Positions 31,375 through 40,153 of a stretch of DNA of 41,331 nt are shown here, piece by piece (positions within the stretch are counted from its first letter, which is position 1; every line of letters begins with the position of its first letter). Below the pieces are notes generated by a model, which saw nothing but the letters and a program-made list of their open reading frames with translations, made no database searches and had not been told where the DNA came from. This DNA comes from SAR202 cluster bacterium bin22 (GTDB lineage: Bacteria; Chloroflexota; Dehalococcoidia; Lucifugimonadales; UBA3495): positions 1 to 41,331 of the forward strand of contig MPMM01000025.1 in NCBI GenBank assembly GCA_002238505.1, written 5' to 3'. The position numbers and the translations under genes were made by a program.

Positions 31375-31671
31375 GGTCGGCAGGCATTGGTTGAGGGAAC
31401 GGAGGGAGCTGGCGGTGCCCCGCCAGAACCAAAGGGGACGATCCTATGGCCTGACCCTTTCCCCCTGCTCTCTGTTGAGTTCCATCTCCTGGTCGCCATT
31501 GCCGAGGGAGGTCCGTTTCCCAGTTCGCCAACCCTGCGTGGGGCGCGGCGGGTTCGGAGAGAGACCTGCCCAAACAGCTGCCGCCTGCTGCAGGTAACCG
31601 GACACGCCCCGCGTTGTCGGAGCGTCAGCAGCGGAGATGGAATCCGGCTGGGCGCAGGCTCAAGCGGTAAT

Positions 31672-31695
31672 GCGGCCGACCAATTGGTCGGCCGC
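31672..31695. repeat. perfect 24-bp palindrome
   Basis: GCGGCCGACCAA and TTGGTCGGCCGC are exact complements with no loop. It lies 141 bp before the nuclease-like gene at 31836. An operator or a recombination scar are both possible. Confidence 0.8.
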
Positions 31696-31835
31696 GTCTC
31701 GGTGGGAAGCGGGTTGGACAGAAGTAACGGCGTGGCAGACCGGCGTCAGCGCAAGGGTGCCTGCACCGAGGCGGGTCATTCTCTCCAGGCCCAGCCAGTT
31801 CACCATCCAAACAGATTCAAGAGGTACGCCCAGAC

Positions 31836-32564
31836 ATGCAGATGTATCCCAGGTCATTCCCCCGCCACCGGCTCAATGACCCCTTCAGACAGGCCGAGAA
31901 GCGCATCTACGAAGCATTGGAAACCTGCGGAGCGCGAGGCTTCGCCTACTACGAGTGGCAGCGGAACAAGCAGTCGCTGCACCTGGACTTCGCCCTGTGG
32001 ATACCGGACGTTGGCCGCTTCGGCCTGCAGGTCAAGGGAGGGCATTACAGCTTCTCCGAGGGGGAGTGGTACCGCAGGAGAGGCCGCAGGGGCTCCTATG
32101 GCATGGTCAACACATGCCCACTGGCCGTGACCTCCGACAGCACCATGAGCCTCCTCAACGAGGTTTCGGAGACCCTGCAACAGCCATCCTACTTCGTACC
32201 CGTCCTGCTGTTCCCCGACATGGAGCCCAATGCCGCCATCAGCGCCAGGGCCCGGCGCAGCAACGTCCACCTGGTATGGCAGGCCGACCGCCTCCTGCCC
32301 CGCCTCCTCGAAATTGCCCGGGAGGCCCACGTGCTCCATCCGCCGGTTTCATCGGACATCCGCAGCGAGATAGCGGTTATCACCGACGGCCAGGTCAGGT
32401 ATTCGGAGCATATTGCCAGCGGCAACCCCTCGGGTTCTGGGCCGGTTCCGGCGGCTTCCATCTCCGCTCCAGGGTTGCTCATCAGCAGCGCCGGAAAGGT
32501 GCGGTTCCACGGCAGGGCGCCGGACCGGCGGGCCACACCAGACAGGGAGGATCCGGACATGTAG
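31836..32564 (+). CDS. NERD-like PD-(D/E)XK nuclease domain protein
   Basis: A 242-residue protein. Residues 21-69 hold a NERD-like nuclease core: a helix with E (AEKRIYEAL), D51 in HLDFALWIP and Q65-V-K67-G-G, the D...(E/Q)xK arrangement of restriction-type nucleases. The middle (PSYFVPVLLFPDM, HLVWQADRLLPRLLEIA) is alpha/beta and the C-terminus is low-complexity. A paralogue that lacks the catalytic Lys follows 122 bp downstream, suggesting an active/inactive pair. The context suggests defence or element maintenance. Confidence 0.7.
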   Translation: MQMYPRSFPRHRLNDPFRQAEKRIYEALETCGARGFAYYEWQRNKQSLHLDFALWIPDVGRFGLQVKGGHYSFSEGEWYRRRGRRGSYGMVNTCPLAVTSDSTMSLLNEVSETLQQPSYFVPVLLFPDMEPNAAISARARRSNVHLVWQADRLLPRLLEIAREAHVLHPPVSSDIRSEIAVITDGQVRYSEHIASGNPSGSGPVPAASISAPGLLISSAGKVRFHGRAPDRRATPDREDPDM

Positions 32565-32686
32565 GAGACGAGAATCAACATCAGCCGCATCCAGCAGTTT
32601 CATGGCCAACGGCAACCGGTCGCTGCACTGGCAAGTGCGGTGGCCAACAAACCCAAATTCAATGATGATTCAGGAGCTACAACAAC

Positions 32687-33430
32687 ATGGAAATTCTACC
32701 CATCAACGCAGCGGAGCTGCTTCAGGAGCCGGACCAGGCCGCCCTCCGCCTGGTCCACACCCAGATCGAGAACAGCCAGGAGGCGGGCCAGGCCCTCTAC
32801 TTTGCCAATGAGGGTCCGCGAATGCGGCGCCCGGACTTCCTCCTCGGTCTCGTCGACCGGGCCTATTTCGCGCTCCAGGTCGCCGTCCAGCCCCACGGTG
32901 TCAGGGACGGCAAACTGGTGCTGGTCCCCGCGGCGGCCGGGGTAAAGCCGGCATTGAGCCCGGTGGGCTACGTCTCAGCCCGTTCTGTCGGCGTCAGCAA
33001 GGACGTCAAGAAACACCTGGGGTACCGCATATTCGTGATTCCGGTGGCCGTGTTCGTGGGCGAGGACCCCGACAACACCGTGCAGGCCTGGGCCATCGAG
33101 CACGATGTGCGGATCCTCTTCAGCACCGACCACCTGATGGAGCAGCTGGTCGTCATTGCCGAGGAATACGCTGACCAGATCTATACCCCGCCCACCATGG
33201 CGGAGATCCGAGACGTCATGGGAGTCTTCAATGCCGAGGCGCTTCCCCAGGCGGCGCCGGCGCCTCAGGGCAATCAAGTGCCCATTCCTGACGGGGACCT
33301 GACGGCCCGCCAGGTGATCATCCAGCACGCGGACACGGTCAACGTTTATACCGTCGGAGCCGGCGGCGATGGAGCGGGCGCCGTCTCCAGCGCCCGGAAC
33401 GGGGTGGAGGTGGACCTGGAAATGCCCTGA
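32687..33430 (+). CDS. degenerate paralogue of the nuclease-like protein
   Basis: A 247-residue protein with the same layout as the upstream gene: RRPDFLLGLVDRAYFALQVA aligns with the HLDFALWIPDVGRFGLQVKGG block. The Asp (D50) and Gln (Q64) are kept, but the catalytic Lys is Ala (A66). DPDNTVQAWAIEHDVRILFS and HLMEQLVVIAEEYADQI align with the upstream ARRSNVHLVW and RLLPRLLEIAREA blocks. The C-terminus ends in a Gly/Ala-rich stretch (VYTVGAGGDGAGAVSSARNG). It is probably a catalytically dead partner or regulator. Confidence 0.6.
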   Translation: MEILPINAAELLQEPDQAALRLVHTQIENSQEAGQALYFANEGPRMRRPDFLLGLVDRAYFALQVAVQPHGVRDGKLVLVPAAAGVKPALSPVGYVSARSVGVSKDVKKHLGYRIFVIPVAVFVGEDPDNTVQAWAIEHDVRILFSTDHLMEQLVVIAEEYADQIYTPPTMAEIRDVMGVFNAEALPQAAPAPQGNQVPIPDGDLTARQVIIQHADTVNVYTVGAGGDGAGAVSSARNGVEVDLEMP

Positions 33431-33475
33431 CGACCGATTGCGCTGCACATGCACCGCCGGTCAGGTAGTAGCCGT

Positions 33476-33504
33476 AGGAGGAGGTCATTGCCCGGCCTCC
33501 TCCT
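33476..33504 (+). terminator. hairpin after the nuclease pair
   Basis: AGGAGGAGG (33476-33484) pairs with CCTCCTCCT (33496-33504) around an 11-nt loop, 46 bp past the stop of the second nuclease-like gene. There is no T-run, so termination strength is uncertain. Confidence 0.35.
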
Positions 33505-33732
33505 GCCGGCCAGCGCGCACGCCATGGGCAAACTGTTTTCTGTGAGGCAATCCGTCCGCTCTCATAGGGAACACCCCCGATAATGAATTTTTCGGCTCCT
33601 CCGCAACACTGACGGACCTTCCCTGAGCTGTCCGGTTACAGGGGCTTACAGTTCAATGCCGGACCTGGTTGCCAACGGCGCGCTCACGTCCCATTTTTGG
33701 TAAGTATATATCCCAATATATGGGTGCTTTTT

Positions 33733-33867
33733 CTAGCGGTTCGGGTGTTGTTCCGGGGCCCCGGAACAACACCGAATATTGATATAGGCCTCTTCAAGCG
33801 CTTTCTCACCCGTATTTGACAGGTGGACCAGGTATTTTCCCAGGAGTTCCTGTTCGTAGGGGGTCAT
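33733..33867 (-). CDS. 44-residue gene whose end lies in a large palindrome
   Basis: AAGGAG sits 8 nt before the ATG at 33867, and the frame reads MTPYEQELLGKYLVHLSNTG then EKALEEAYINI. Up to that point it looks like an ordinary helical protein. The last 13 residues (RCCSGAPEQHPNR) are encoded by the 30-bp palindrome and its edge, so the original gene was probably longer and has been cut there. It follows the DUF4238 gene by 46 bp on the same strand. Confidence 0.45.
   Translation of the reverse strand: MTPYEQELLGKYLVHLSNTGEKALEEAYINIRCCSGAPEQHPNR
33744..33773. repeat. perfect 30-bp palindrome
   Basis: GGTGTTGTTCCGGGG and CCCCGGAACAACACC are exact complements with no loop. It lies inside the 3' part of a small minus-strand frame and about 310 bp after the nuclease pair. 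Such spacerless palindromes are normally unstable in cells with SbcCD, so its persistence is notable. Confidence 0.85.
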
Positions 33868-33913
33868 GGCGCCCTCTCCTTGTCGGTAGTCTGCCGAGTT
33901 AATTCTGTTTTCG

Positions 33914-34828
33914 TCAACTGCGTGGGCGTCTTATCCTGCCTGGTTTTAGAGACTGGACCAGTTGCTGTGAAGGGCCGGCGATCTTCCAACTTCGCGCGGC
34001 TATTGCTTCGTTGATAGCGTCAATCGTTCGGACTCCCTTCTCGTCGTTGTCCAGACGCACAATCCTTTCGACGTCTGGAGAATCTGTCGGAGCAATTGCC
34101 ACGTCGTGAGCCACTGGAAGCCAGGCTCCTTGTATCCAGCGTTCAAGGCTGCTGTCTTTAACTATAGCCAAACCACAACTACCTGCGATAAAACTGTTTT
34201 CGGGGGAGGCAATGACAGCAACTTGCAAGCCAGCTGTTCTTATAAAGTTGTCTTCAACTTCTTGAAGAATGGGGTGCGATCCAGCAGAAAACCTTGCGTT
34301 AGAATTGTGCTGACTGTCATCCACTAAATCTGCCACCCGGTCAATCTGAAGCAGTTCTTCTTTACTTGGGAGAATAACTCCGTATTTCTCGGCAACCCTA
34401 CTGGCTGCTTCGTAGAATGCGTCATCGTATGGTCGGTACTGCCAAATCTCAGCCTGACCTTCGGGGGTTCGCCGTGTCATGGCGAGGTAAAACTCTTTCC
34501 AAGCGCGTCGCTGATTAGGAGATAACTTGGGGCAACGACCTCTTCGTGCTTGCTCAATAATTCGTTGAATTGCCGGTTCTGCTTTGTCTTCAATATTACT
34601 GAGAGTATTCTCATGCTCAAAGGTTAAATCGACCGTGTAGCTTTGCCCTGAATCCGAGGGTATTACGTTGCGAGTTGCATTCAGGTCTCGTTGCTTGAAG
34701 ACGTTTGTGGGATTGGTTTTATATACGTTCTCGCCGTCGTTGACCCAGATTTTGCCGCTGCTATTACAGAAACGTTTCAACAGCATTTCAGGATTATAGT
34801 GGTGACCTCTGGGGCTACTCGCTTGCAT
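33914..34828 (-). CDS. DUF4238-family protein
   Basis: A 304-residue protein beginning MQASSPRGHHYNPEMLLKRF, the H-H-Y-x-P-x-x-L-L-x-x-F start that marks DUF4238. KIWVNDGENVYKTNP, AIQRIIEQARRG and DNFIRTAGLQVAVIASPENS follow the family layout, with a C-terminal half of alternating strands and helices. DUF4238 proteins are uncharacterised and are often found alone in accessory regions and defence islands. GGAGGAGAG precedes the ATG. Its GC content is visibly lower than the integrase next to it. Confidence 0.8.
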   Translation of the reverse strand: MQASSPRGHHYNPEMLLKRFCNSSGKIWVNDGENVYKTNPTNVFKQRDLNATRNVIPSDSGQSYTVDLTFEHENTLSNIEDKAEPAIQRIIEQARRGRCPKLSPNQRRAWKEFYLAMTRRTPEGQAEIWQYRPYDDAFYEAASRVAEKYGVILPSKEELLQIDRVADLVDDSQHNSNARFSAGSHPILQEVEDNFIRTAGLQVAVIASPENSFIAGSCGLAIVKDSSLERWIQGAWLPVAHDVAIAPTDSPDVERIVRLDNDEKGVRTIDAINEAIAARSWKIAGPSQQLVQSLKPGRIRRPRS

Positions 34829-34877
34829 CTCTCCTCCTGCATTTCTAGAGCAGTCAACGCTTGGCGTCCAGTTGCTT

Positions 34878-35894
34878 TTAACCCTCTCTCCCCTGGTAAT
34901 ACCTGGCCACCGCGCCCCGGTCGGCGGCTTGTCGCTCGGTGTACCGAGCCGGCATTTTGGAGCTTTTCCACCGACCCGCGGTCATCAACGCCGGCAGCTC
35001 CACGCCGCTTTTCACCAGGTCCTGAGCCATGCCTACTCGGCCGCTGTGACCGGTGTAGCCGTCGCCCAGGCCTGCGGCCTCCGCGGCAGCCGTGACCCGC
35101 TTCCCGATGTTGCGGGTGGTCATCCCGAATACTGATGCCCCTGGGTCCAGCAGGTCCGGCGCGGGCCGGATGGCCAGCAGGGCCTGGGCAGCCTCCCTGC
35201 CGACGTAGAGTACCACGCCCTCGGCTTCCTGGTCGGTCTTGGACCTGCGCAGTGTAATCAGCGCGGCGCCGTCGTCCCGGAACTCCAGGTCGCCCCAGGT
35301 GAGCGCCGCGGCCTCGGACCTTGTGAGCAACCCGTCCCTGAGGGTGGCCAGCAGGGCCACGTCCACCCGGTCTCTCCAGGACGCTCGCTGTGCCGACTCC
35401 AGGCCCTTGCCCCGGCCGCCGAAGGGTCGTTTGATGCCGGCGGTGGCCTTCACCCGCCGCCAGGGCCTCGGCGGTGAGCGACCGTGCCTGCTTCTGGGGT
35501 TTTCCGTGGGCCCGGGCGATGCCCTTGATGGCCTGACGTACCCCTCGTTATCGGTGGGATCAGGGTGGCCAGCGGCCTTGTGGATCGCGGCCAGGGCTGC
35601 CTTGTGGAGCCGGACGGTGGTCACCGAGAGGCGGCGCTCCTCGGCCAGGTGGGCCAGGTAGGCGGCCACCAGGGGCGGAGATGCTGGGAGCGCCAGGGCT
35701 CCCCGGGCCTGGGCCCAGGCTTCAAAACTCTTTCACGCGGAGTTGTACATGGCCCGGGTGTTGTCGGAGAAGCTGGAGTCCAGGGAGCGGTGCAGCCGGG
35801 CCAGGTCGGCGCTGGTGGTGAGACCGGTGATGGAGGCCGGCAGGGCCTCAGCGGATTCCTGGGGGACTGGCAAGAGATAATTCTGCGTGGACAT
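34878..35894 (-). pseudogene. Cre-like tyrosine recombinase, inactivated by a nonsense and two frameshifts
   Basis: A close relative of the integrase at 8714-9703 (start MSTQNYLLPVPQ at 35894). Compared with that copy there is a TGA where a Trp codon stands (SA*KSFEAW), a 1-bp deletion near 35530 and a compensating 1-bp insertion near 35455. Beyond these it reads through all catalytic blocks: LLTRSEAAALTWG, GYTGHSGRVGMAQDL, GRWKSSKMPARYTER with the Tyr nine residues after the Trp, and the tail AVARYYQGREG. It keeps the eight residues missing from the other copy. An EEP-type gene and a lox-like site lie on its 5' side. Confidence 0.9.
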
Positions 35895-35941
35895 GGTCGG
35901 CCTCCCTGGCAGGTTTTACAAACCAATGAGGGAGCATTGCC

Positions 35942-36787
35942 TTAAGGGGTTGTCTCGACGTTGATGATGATCCGGCAGTGGTCGCTGGAGCCCCATTCTT
36001 CGACCTGGTTCATTGCTCGGGTGGTCACATCCTTGGTCAAGGCACGGGATGCGAAAACGTGATCCAATTGCAGTTCTGCCGTTTCCGGTTTCTTCCTAGC
36101 GGTATGGTACGTGGGGACGTCCAGGGAGCCCACGGTGAGATTTTCCGGCACCGGATCGGCCTTGCGGCCGTCGGGGTATCTGGGGCCCACGTATTCCAGG
36201 CCCAGTACAGCCAGTCGGTCAATTATGGTCTGGGCCCTGCTGGTGAAGGTGCTGGAGTCACCGAAGCAGACGTTTAGATCTCCTGCCGCGACGATTCGGT
36301 GCTCTGGGCCGTCTCCCGAATATGAGGGAACGAGGACGGTCAGATCTGAAATTATTCGGTGGGCCGATGCGTCGGGATAGAGCGACCTGGACCCTACATT
36401 GGGATGCGAGCTCTGCCAGGCTGCATACATGGAAACGACGTTGAAGGGTTCTCCTCCGTCCACGGCGGTGACTGTGGCGGCGTCCCATAGCCCTATACCA
36501 CTGGCCGGCATCTGGCGCGGCCCTAGCTTGCCTCGGTGGGGCTCAACCTGCTCGTACCATTGGACTTCCACCCGGTTTGAAAGCTTCACCACGCGTGGCG
36601 GTCGGAGAGCCGTGGCAGTGTAAGATTCGCCTAGCCAGGGTTTGTACGGACCGAGTTCTATAGAGTCGAGGACGTCAGGGGGCGGCGTGCAGGTTTCCTG
36701 CAGCAGAGCTACGTCGGCGTCCATTTCAAGTAAGTCGAACCAGGGCTGCCTGGCAAATCCCGTGTTCCAACTGACTATCTTGATCAT
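35942..36787 (-). CDS. endonuclease/exonuclease/phosphatase family protein
   Basis: A 281-residue protein of the EEP superfamily, metal-dependent enzymes cleaving phosphodiesters in nucleic acids or phospholipids. The motifs are complete: SWNTGF (6-11), LLQET with E31, AAGDLNV with D170 and N172, LDHVFAS with D242-H243, and GSSDHCRI with D269-H270. No signal peptide is seen, so it acts in the cytoplasm, and DNA or RNA is the likelier substrate. GGGAGA precedes the ATG. It occupies the position between integrase and lox-like site that an HNH gene occupies at 9.7-10.4 kb. Confidence 0.88.
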   Translation of the reverse strand: MIKIVSWNTGFARQPWFDLLEMDADVALLQETCTPPPDVLDSIELGPYKPWLGESYTATALRPPRVVKLSNRVEVQWYEQVEPHRGKLGPRQMPASGIGLWDAATVTAVDGGEPFNVVSMYAAWQSSHPNVGSRSLYPDASAHRIISDLTVLVPSYSGDGPEHRIVAAGDLNVCFGDSSTFTSRAQTIIDRLAVLGLEYVGPRYPDGRKADPVPENLTVGSLDVPTYHTARKKPETAELQLDHVFASRALTKDVTTRAMNQVEEWGSSDHCRIIINVETTP

Positions 36788-36888
36788 GGCTTATCTCCCG
36801 GATGTCTAGAGGTGGGCGTCCGCAGGTTCTGGGGGGTGTCCTGGGGAGCTGGCAGGAGGGGGTTCTGGTGGGCCAATTCGGGGCACCT

Positions 36889-36924
36889 CACGAGTTCCTA
36901 CAAGGGCAATTATAGGACATGTTG
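36889..36924. other. second lox-like site: 14-bp inverted arms, 8-bp spacer
   Basis: CACGAGTTCCTACA and TATAGGACATGTTG form imperfect inverted arms around AGGGCAAT. The left arm matches the left arm at 10458 at 12 of 14 positions, and the preceding bases (CCT) also agree. It lies about 100 bp upstream of the EEP gene, which precedes the integrase pseudogene. The same order is seen at 8.7-10.5 kb. Confidence 0.5.
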
Positions 36925-37027
36925 TGGAGGCGAAATACACCTGTGGCCTGGCCGGCATTTCCGCACAAGAGAACCAGGGGCTTGGCGTCGTATACTGACC
37001 GCAAACATATTCGCCGAGGTGACGACC

Positions 37028-39505
37028 ATGCAACAGCCTGTCGGTTTTCCTCCCTTCCAGCCCTATTCGGACTCTGCTCCGGAGGAAATCCCCCTAAACC
37101 TGTTTCCGCTTGATGAGCAGGTGATGGTTGCCCTGGCCCATTGTCCCGGGGCGTCCGTTCCAAATATCTCGGGGTTGTTGGGTGTGGGCGAAAAGCGGAT
37201 CTACGAGGCCTGTGCGAGCCTCGAGGGGCAGGGGTTTATATCTTATCGCGAGATGGGAGTGACCCGGGACAGCATCCGCCGGTTCTGGCTGTCCCGGCTG
37301 GGCGTCCTGCACGTAACCAGGCCCTGCGAGCGCGAAGGCCTGACCCGTCCGGCATTGCCTCTGAGCCGGCAACTGACTGAGGATGGAGTCCTGAAGCAGC
37401 TGGAATGGTTCACGACGACCGAAGCGTTGTACGAGGCTATCCTGCATTTTTGGACCAGCGGGCTGGCCGAGCCTTTCCAGTGGGAGTCCCCTTATGCGGA
37501 GCCGGCTGCCAGCAGCCTGGTATGGCTGGGGATCCCCGCCCTGACTGAGGTCCGGTTGGTGTTCAGCGGCCGGCTCCACGCGGTCCTGACCTGGCGGTTC
37601 CAGCGCCCTGGCCGTCGCCCCCGGCATTACTCCCTGCCCGTTTTCGGAGCGGGCCTGTTGCCGCAGGAAGACTATCAGAACCGAAGCCTGCGCTTGGAGT
37701 CTCAGGTGATTCGCGCTCCCAGGGATCCTGAGAATAGTATCTGGTGGGATATGGATCCGCCCGTCGTGGCCATTGGGGTGGATGAGTTCGCCGCGTGGCG
37801 GGCACGAAGGGCGTACGGGGACGATGTGTCGGTGGGTTCCATGGATCCGGAAGGGCGCCTGGTCTGGGCTGCCGAGGCCAGCCACAGCGAGTGGACCGTG
37901 GCGGAAAGCGGCGGGTCGGACAGGGTGATAGGCAACCCCGAATCGGCGATACGGGAGAGGGCTCCGGCCCTGGTGAAGCTGGGGAAGCGGGAGTACCGGG
38001 TCTTCTCCTTCATCGGACAGTTCCGGGCGGCCAGGCCTTCGCACCTGGCCAGGGCTTTCAACATGGGCGGGGGCTCGGTCAAAAGGGCCGTAGGGAATCT
38101 GGCAAAAGAGGGACTGGTAGTAATTGTTGACGGTCACCTGTACCTGGGCGCGCAGGGTGTGGCGCTGCTGGCGGCCCGGGACCGGATTGATGGCAAGCGA
38201 CTCGTTGAGGTTACCTACGAGGACCCGACGGGAGCGGCGGCGGTCCGGGAGCGGCGGCGCGATGAGGCGGTGGCCGAGGTGGCCTCCTATTTTATGGCCC
38301 GTGGCCTGGCGGTGGCAGCCGGCTGGCGGTGGGTCGTCGCCTGGGAGGGCGGCCAGTTGGCCCCTGACCTGTGGGTGCTGGTCCAGGCGCCCGGCAGCCA
38401 GCAGGGAACCTGGATCCCTGTGGAGATGGAGTTCTCATCGGAGGAAAAGCTGCGCTCGTACCGGCTGGCCCCCAAGGATCTACACCAGGATTTTCCCATC
38501 CTGGTCATCACCGGAGAGCCGAAGGCGGCGGCGTTGTTTGACGACTTGGCGGGAGACCTTACCATCTTCAGCACCACGCTGGCCGACTTCAGGAAGGGCA
38601 TCTGGGAGGGGCCGGACAGTGTTTGGCGCCGGCACGGCGGACCGGTGGATCTGCACAGTATCGCAGGGCAGTACCGCCCTCACCTCCGGCAGGAGACCGG
38701 CAGAACCGTCGACACCTCCACTCCCCCCGGGGATGTGTGGATGAAGCAATTTCAGCGGGAGTTGATCTGGGAAGACCCCCCGACCGAGGGTTGGCGTGAT
38801 TGGGAAAGGGAGCCCGTCCGACCTGCCGTCGAAGAGGGCGAGGAGGGGTCCGTGGCTCGGCCTGCCGCAAATACTTCACCACCGGTCCGGTCCGTGGCGC
38901 CAGGCGACAAACCGACTACCGCGCCACCTGAAGTCCAGCCTCAGCCTCCGGCAGCGCTCGTGCCGACCAGGCCCCCGGCTGCCCCGACTCGCTCCTCCCG
39001 TCCCGTTCCGGACGACATGCTTGCTCCCATGCCGTGGGAACTGATTCGGCAGCGCAGGCATGTCCTTTCCAGGATCAACCTGGCGTTGGAATATGCCTAT
39101 GCCGTTGCTGAACGTCGCGTGCAACTGGACAAGGAAATGTCTCCAGTGGAGCGGGCGTGCCTGCAACTGGTAATGGCAACTGTGACCTACGGCGTTGCGC
39201 TGGACCAGGAGTTGGATGAAGCCAGAGTGAAAGGAATTGTTGACCTGTGCCTCCGGCTGGAGGATGAGCACCAGGAGGCGATCCGGTCTGCCGGTTGGGT
39301 CAGGTGGCTGACGGTGTCGGAGTCCTCCATGCACCCCGCCGCCGCCGTTAAGGAGATGGTGAAAGAGTACCCCAGTTCAGGGCCGGGGGCCCGCAGGATT
39401 TTCGGCCGCTGGTCCTCTGCTTTGAGGAAGGCGGTTCGCGCTGCCCGGAAGGAGGCCATGACACTGGAGTCCGGCGCGGATAGCTCGGAAACCGAAGTGT
39501 CCTAG
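37028..39505 (+). CDS. replication-relaxation-like protein with winged helices and a nuclease-like core
   Basis: An 825-residue protein. A first winged helix is at about 26-75 (LDEQVMVALAHCPGASVPNI, then KRIYEACASLEGQGFI) and a second at 322-375 (YRVFSFIGQFRAARPSHLAR, then VKRAVGNLAKEGLVVI). A PD...ExE region follows (PDLWVLVQ at 446, IPVEMEFSSEEKLRSYRL at 463), like the degenerate nuclease part of replication-relaxation proteins. These occur on plasmids and integrative elements with conjugation and replication genes. A Pro-rich linker (about 640-720) leads to a C-terminal helical domain. The start ATG at 37028 has GAGGTGA upstream; in-frame codons before it run through the lox-like site. No relaxase or coupling protein is in the window. 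Confidence 0.65.
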   Translation: MQQPVGFPPFQPYSDSAPEEIPLNLFPLDEQVMVALAHCPGASVPNISGLLGVGEKRIYEACASLEGQGFISYREMGVTRDSIRRFWLSRLGVLHVTRPCEREGLTRPALPLSRQLTEDGVLKQLEWFTTTEALYEAILHFWTSGLAEPFQWESPYAEPAASSLVWLGIPALTEVRLVFSGRLHAVLTWRFQRPGRRPRHYSLPVFGAGLLPQEDYQNRSLRLESQVIRAPRDPENSIWWDMDPPVVAIGVDEFAAWRARRAYGDDVSVGSMDPEGRLVWAAEASHSEWTVAESGGSDRVIGNPESAIRERAPALVKLGKREYRVFSFIGQFRAARPSHLARAFNMGGGSVKRAVGNLAKEGLVVIVDGHLYLGAQGVALLAARDRIDGKRLVEVTYEDPTGAAAVRERRRDEAVAEVASYFMARGLAVAAGWRWVVAWEGGQLAPDLWVLVQAPGSQQGTWIPVEMEFSSEEKLRSYRLAPKDLHQDFPILVITGEPKAAALFDDLAGDLTIFSTTLADFRKGIWEGPDSVWRRHGGPVDLHSIAGQYRPHLRQETGRTVDTSTPPGDVWMKQFQRELIWEDPPTEGWRDWEREPVRPAVEEGEEGSVARPAANTSPPVRSVAPGDKPTTAPPEVQPQPPAALVPTRPPAAPTRSSRPVPDDMLAPMPWELIRQRRHVLSRINLALEYAYAVAERRVQLDKEMSPVERACLQLVMATVTYGVALDQELDEARVKGIVDLCLRLEDEHQEAIRSAGWVRWLTVSESSMHPAAAVKEMVKEYPSSGPGARRIFGRWSSALRKAVRAARKEAMTLESGADSSETEVS

Positions 39506-40153
39506 CCAGGGACGATGGGGTCGCCGGCTACAAGAAAAGACGCTTGGGTTTCTTTTTCGCCTGGAACGGCCGCCCCAGGCAATGTCGGGGGGCTGTTATA
39601 GAAAGGGAGCCAAACCGCAGGGGAATCGGCGGGGGCAGGCGGACACTCCGGTCCCGCCCCGTCAGGGCCCCGGGGGAGGCCGAGCAGAGGGGGCCCGAGC
39701 CGTGGCTCCGGGGGCAGGACGGCCGCCCAGGTGCGGTGGCATCAGTCCTGGGCAGCCAGGCGCTGGATGGTGGCCACCGATCCGGCTGGCCCCTGCCCGT
39801 CAGGTGTTGCGGCAGTTGGCCCCACGGCCTGTCCGTGGCGGGCCGGAGGAACCGGACCTGGTGGGAGACGTGGCCGTGGCCACCGAGTCGAGCGTCGGGG
39901 AGGATTGGAACCCTGCCTGGAGTACAGCCTTGGGGCAAGCTCCCTGGGACCAAGTGCGACCCTGTAATGCAGCGTCGCTACATTGTCGATACGGGACGCG
40001 GGAGCCCAACTTGGCGGAGCCTGGTCGTGTCCATAGATTGTCGTTACAGCATCGGAGACGCGGCCCCCGATGTTCGTTGGGCGGCGGCCGTCTGGAGTGT
40101 TCTCGGTGCTCACCTTCGTCGTGCAGGCCCACTGCACGTCACGACAATGTCGG
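39506..40153. other. 648-bp stretch between converging genes, short repeats only
   Basis: Long frames on both strands here are GC shadows with no ribosome sites or family features. The word GTCGNTAC recurs at 39974-39981, 39985-39992 and 40040-40047. An AT-rich hairpin AAGAAA...TTTCTT followed by TTT at about 39532-39558 may end the 825-residue gene's transcript. Confidence 0.4.

Larger units (their letters stand above)
31214..31835. other. 622-bp stretch with hairpins but no convincing gene
   Basis: The stretch separates a leftward gene set from a rightward nuclease pair, so promoters for both are expected here. It contains a 10-bp hairpin at 31348-31374, a smaller hairpin CTGGCGG-TGCC-CCGCCAG near 31410-31430, and a perfect palindrome at 31672. 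Frames in it are GC-rich shadows. Confidence 0.4.
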
